Assembly: GCA_002336855.1 (NCBI GenBank)
Contig: DDEV01000100.1
Coordinates: 1 to 25,501 of the forward strand
DNA: 25,501 bases
From: Leucobacter sp. UBA1945
GTDB taxonomy: Bacteria; Actinomycetota; Actinomycetes; Actinomycetales; Microbacteriaceae
Direction of reading: 5' to 3'
Shown: one piece after another, positions 23,854-25,501 of the stretch
Position numbering within the stretch: position 1 is the stretch's first letter
How the letters are laid out: each line of letters starts with the position of its first letter
Made by a program: the position numbers and the translations under genes
The notes under the pieces: model-generated
Database searches by the model: none
Seen by the model: only the letters and a program-made list of their open reading frames with translations
What the model was told of the DNA's origin: nothing

Positions 23854-24411
23854 CTAAGGGGCCTCGGTGTCGCCTTCGGCACGCCAACCCGTCGTGACGT
23901 CGACCCAGCCATCGGCGCCGCTGAGCGCATCGAACGCTGCGACGGCAACCTGTACGGCTGAGGTGCCGGTGCCCGCCGCCGGATACACCGTCTCGAAGCG
24001 GCGCAGCGACTCGTCGAGAAACACGCGCGTTCCCTCGGGGTTCGCGAAGGGGCACACGCCGCCGATCGGGTGGCCGGTCAGCGCCAGCACGTCCTCGCCG
24101 CGAAGCATGCGGGGCTTGCCCCCGAACTGCCGCTTGAACGCGCCCCCGTTCACCTTCGCATCACCGGCGGCGACCACGAGCAGCGCGCGCTCTGGCGCAT
24201 CGGGGTCGTAGAAGCCGAGCGTCTTGGCGATCCTCGCGGGCTCAGTGCCGACCTTCGCCGCCGCGAGCTCGACGGTTGCGCTCGACTCTTCGAACTCGAG
24301 AATGGTGCCCGACCAGCCGCGCTCGAGCAGGTGCTCGCGGGCCGCCTCGGTGCTGGCCGGCGCTTCAAGCACTGCCGTATCGGTCTCAGGAGTTGCCGCG
24401 CTGGCCACCAT
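23854..24411 (-). CDS. YbaK/EbsC family aminoacyl-tRNA deacylase
   Basis: 185-aa cytoplasmic protein of the YbaK/ProX/EbsC superfamily, whose members hydrolyse mischarged tRNA, often Cys- or Ala-tRNAPro. Residues about 21-170 hold the domain: AKTLGF (62-67), DAKVNGGAFKRQFG (84-97) and GHPIGGVCPF (113-122), the last matching the EbsC/ProX-like glycine-rich motif. ATG 24411 is preferred because AGAGG lies 6 nt upstream; an in-frame ATG at 24438 gives nine more residues but has no ribosome site. The leader contains CATCAACG, CATGAACG and CATCAACG in a row (24424-24445, plus numbering) and a GGCGCC-GG-GGCGCC hairpin (24455-24468). Confidence 0.88.
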   Translation of the reverse strand: MVASAATPETDTAVLEAPASTEAAREHLLERGWSGTILEFEESSATVELAAAKVGTEPARIAKTLGFYDPDAPERALLVVAAGDAKVNGGAFKRQFGGKPRMLRGEDVLALTGHPIGGVCPFANPEGTRVFLDESLRRFETVYPAAGTGTSAVQVAVAAFDALSGADGWVDVTTGWRAEGDTEAP

Positions 24412-24475
24412 TTCGTACCTCTTCGTTGATGCGTTCATGCGTTGATGTGCATGAGGCGCCGGGGCGCCGACTCTC

Positions 24476-24481
24476 AGCCTA
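24476..24481 (-). promoter_or_regulatory. -10 box for the YbaK-type gene
   Basis: TAGGCT on the minus strand, just after the ogt stop codon, predicts a start near 24469. The resulting leader is about 58 nt to ATG 24411 and contains the hairpin at 24455-24468. Confidence 0.4.
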
Positions 24482-24489
24482 GCGGCGAG

Positions 24490-25002
24490 CTAGAACAGGC
24501 GACCGGCCTCGGACGCGTCGGGCTCTTCGAGCGCGAGCAGCGCGCGCTTGCGGTCGAGCCCGCCCGCGTAGCCCGTGAGCGAGCCGTCTGCGCCGAGCAC
24601 CCGGTGGCACGGCACGATCACGCTGAGCGGGTTGTGCCCGACCGACTGGCCGACGCGCTGCGAGAGTCCCTTGCTGCCGAGTTCGTCGGCGATCGCACCG
24701 TACGTGACGGTTTCGCCGTAGGGAATGCGCAAGAGGATCTGCCATACGCGCTGCGAGAACTCGTCGCCCTGGGGCGCGATCGGCACGTCGAACGAGTCGC
24801 GCTCGCCGGCGAGGTAGGCGCGCATCTCGGTGGCGGCCTGCGCGAGCAGGCGATCCTCTTCGATCGAAACCACATCGCCGATGGCGTCGGCGGCAGGCGG
24901 GTACTTCTGACCCTCGAAATATGCCCCGGTCAGCGCATCGTCGTGCGCGACGAGCAGCATGCCGCCGAGCTCGGTGTCGATATACGCGTGCCTCGTCGTC
25001 AT
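24490..25002 (-). CDS. ogt: Methylated-DNA--[protein]-cysteine S-methyltransferase
   Basis: 170-aa suicide DNA repair protein that takes methyl or alkyl groups from O6 of guanine. The active site is PCHRV at 131-135 with C132 as acceptor. RIPYGETVTYGAIA (92-105) holds the helix-turn-helix start and VGHNP (121-125) the conserved asparagine-hinge region. No Ada regulatory domain is present, so it is of the constitutive Ogt type. ATG 25002 follows a TAGTCT box by 7 nt; the 165-residue open extension upstream lies antisense to the next gene and is rejected. Confidence 0.95.
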   Translation of the reverse strand: MTTRHAYIDTELGGMLLVAHDDALTGAYFEGQKYPPAADAIGDVVSIEEDRLLAQAATEMRAYLAGERDSFDVPIAPQGDEFSQRVWQILLRIPYGETVTYGAIADELGSKGLSQRVGQSVGHNPLSVIVPCHRVLGADGSLTGYAGGLDRKRALLALEEPDASEAGRLF

Positions 25003-25009
25003 GGGTTTC

Positions 25010-25029
25010 AGACTACCGGCAGATAGGGT
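25010..25029. promoter_or_regulatory. Back-to-back leaderless-type promoters for ogt and the regulator-like gene
   Basis: On the minus strand TAGTCT (25010-25015), 7 nt, ATG 25002. On the plus strand TAGGGT (25024-25029), 6 nt, GTG 25036. The two -10 boxes are only 8 bp apart, so both polymerases cannot bind at once. Confidence 0.5.
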
Positions 25030-25035
25030 TGCAGC

Positions 25036-25501
25036 GTGAGGCGGGTCGCGGTCGTAGTGCTCGAGGGGGCGAAACCCCTCGATGTCGGTATTCCCGCGCA
25101 GGTCTTCACGACCAGGCCCAGCATGCCCTACTCGGTGCGCGTGTGCGGGGTGCGCGCCGGGCTCGTCTCGGGGGCCGACGGGCTGTCGTACCACGTCGAT
25201 CAGGGGCTCGAGGCGCTCGAAGACGCCGATCTCATCTTTATTCCGGGCTATCTGCAACCCGACACGCATCCGGCGCCCCGGGCCCTGCTCGACGCCCTGC
25301 GCGCGGCGCTCGGTGACAGCGGTCACTGGCAGGGCGAAATCAGCTGCCGGCAGCGCAGCGGCGCGAGTTTTCCGGCCTGGCTCAACATCAACCCGATCGC
25401 CGACCACGACACCGGCGTGCAGGGCTATGTCGCGGTGTTCTCCGACATCAGTTCGCTGAAACGCTTGCAGGACGCGCTCGAACACCTCGCTCACCACGAT
25501 C
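25036..25501 (+). CDS. Partial ORF: DJ-1/GlxA-like regulator N-terminus joined in frame to a PAS domain
   Basis: 155 codons run open to the window edge, so the 3' end is missing. Residues 1-91 look like the DJ-1/PfpI-type domain of GlxA-like AraC regulators: VAVVVLEGAKPLDVGIPAQVF at the start and DADLIFIPGYLQP at 63-75. The next expected piece (an xxSICTGAF-type nucleophile-elbow segment) is absent. Instead residues ~92-155 read as the end of a PAS domain (GHWQGEI at 96-102, FPAWLNINPI at 112-121, GYVAVFSDISSLK at 130-142), then LEHLAHHD, the lead-in to a GGDEF domain. The join is near 25300-25325. GTG 25036 has a TAGGGT box 6 nt upstream. It may be a true fusion or an assembly chimera; see findings. 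Confidence 0.6.
   Translation, partial: MRRVAVVVLEGAKPLDVGIPAQVFTTRPSMPYSVRVCGVRAGLVSGADGLSYHVDQGLEALEDADLIFIPGYLQPDTHPAPRALLDALRAALGDSGHWQGEISCRQRSGASFPAWLNINPIADHDTGVQGYVAVFSDISSLKRLQDALEHLAHHD

Noticed and set aside
24490..25497. 335-residue N-terminally extended Ogt
   Set aside because: The additional 165 residues are antisense to the DJ-1/PAS reading frame and resemble no domain. ATG 25002 fits the normal Ogt length and has a promoter box at the right distance.

Overview
The window is a GC-rich, densely coded bacterial chromosome segment with no rRNA, tRNA, CRISPR array, transposase or integrase. Actinobacteria are the likely source, most probably Microbacteriaceae (Leucobacter-like). 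The basis is the gene content (DUF6350 protein, DUF4166 protein, SDR39U1-type epimerase, ThiBPQ under a TPP riboswitch, a short cell-wall sorting signal) and many starts that look leaderless: a TANNNT -10 box ends 6-8 nt before an ATG or GTG and no Shine-Dalgarno is visible. The genus is inference; family assignments come from motifs read by eye, without database searches.

Layout. 1-3864: a terminator hairpin, a SulP anion transporter (minus), a single-barrel MetE-like protein and a membrane-anchored protein of unknown function. 3928-8309: a small catabolic-looking block, with a DHDPS/NAL-family aldolase or lyase, a flavin monooxygenase and a short-chain dehydrogenase on the minus strand and a divergent LysR regulator. 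8286-9873: a DUF4166 protein translationally coupled to an SDR39U1-type epimerase (minus). 9916-11652: a DUF6350 multi-pass membrane protein with a Pro/Glu-rich tail. 11655-15716: a TPP riboswitch followed by thiB-thiP-thiQ and a P-loop kinase, each gene overlapping the next by 4 nt. 15805-17364: a secreted Ig-like repeat protein with a C-terminal sorting signal. 17411-20099: purN, purH and a small membrane protein, closed by a strong terminator. 20243-22090: a membrane-fused glycerophosphodiesterase (minus). 22091-22432: an intergenic region with a large palindrome and a GCTGGTG heptamer array. 22433-25002: a pirin, a GNAT-like protein, a YbaK/EbsC deacylase and an Ogt methyltransferase. 25036-end: a truncated ORF that starts as a DJ-1/GlxA-like regulator and continues as a PAS domain.

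How the genes work together. The thiamine operon should be shut off by intracellular TPP through its leader. purN and purH supply two folate-dependent steps of purine synthesis. The LysR/SDR/FMO block looks like an inducible oxidation pathway for an unknown alcohol or ketone. The items most worth a second look are the palindrome plus heptamer array (six overlapping copies of the E. coli Chi octamer), the DJ-1/PAS chimera at the window end (real fusion or assembly seam), the paired leaderless promoters that overlap each other, and the kinase coupled to the thiamine transporter.
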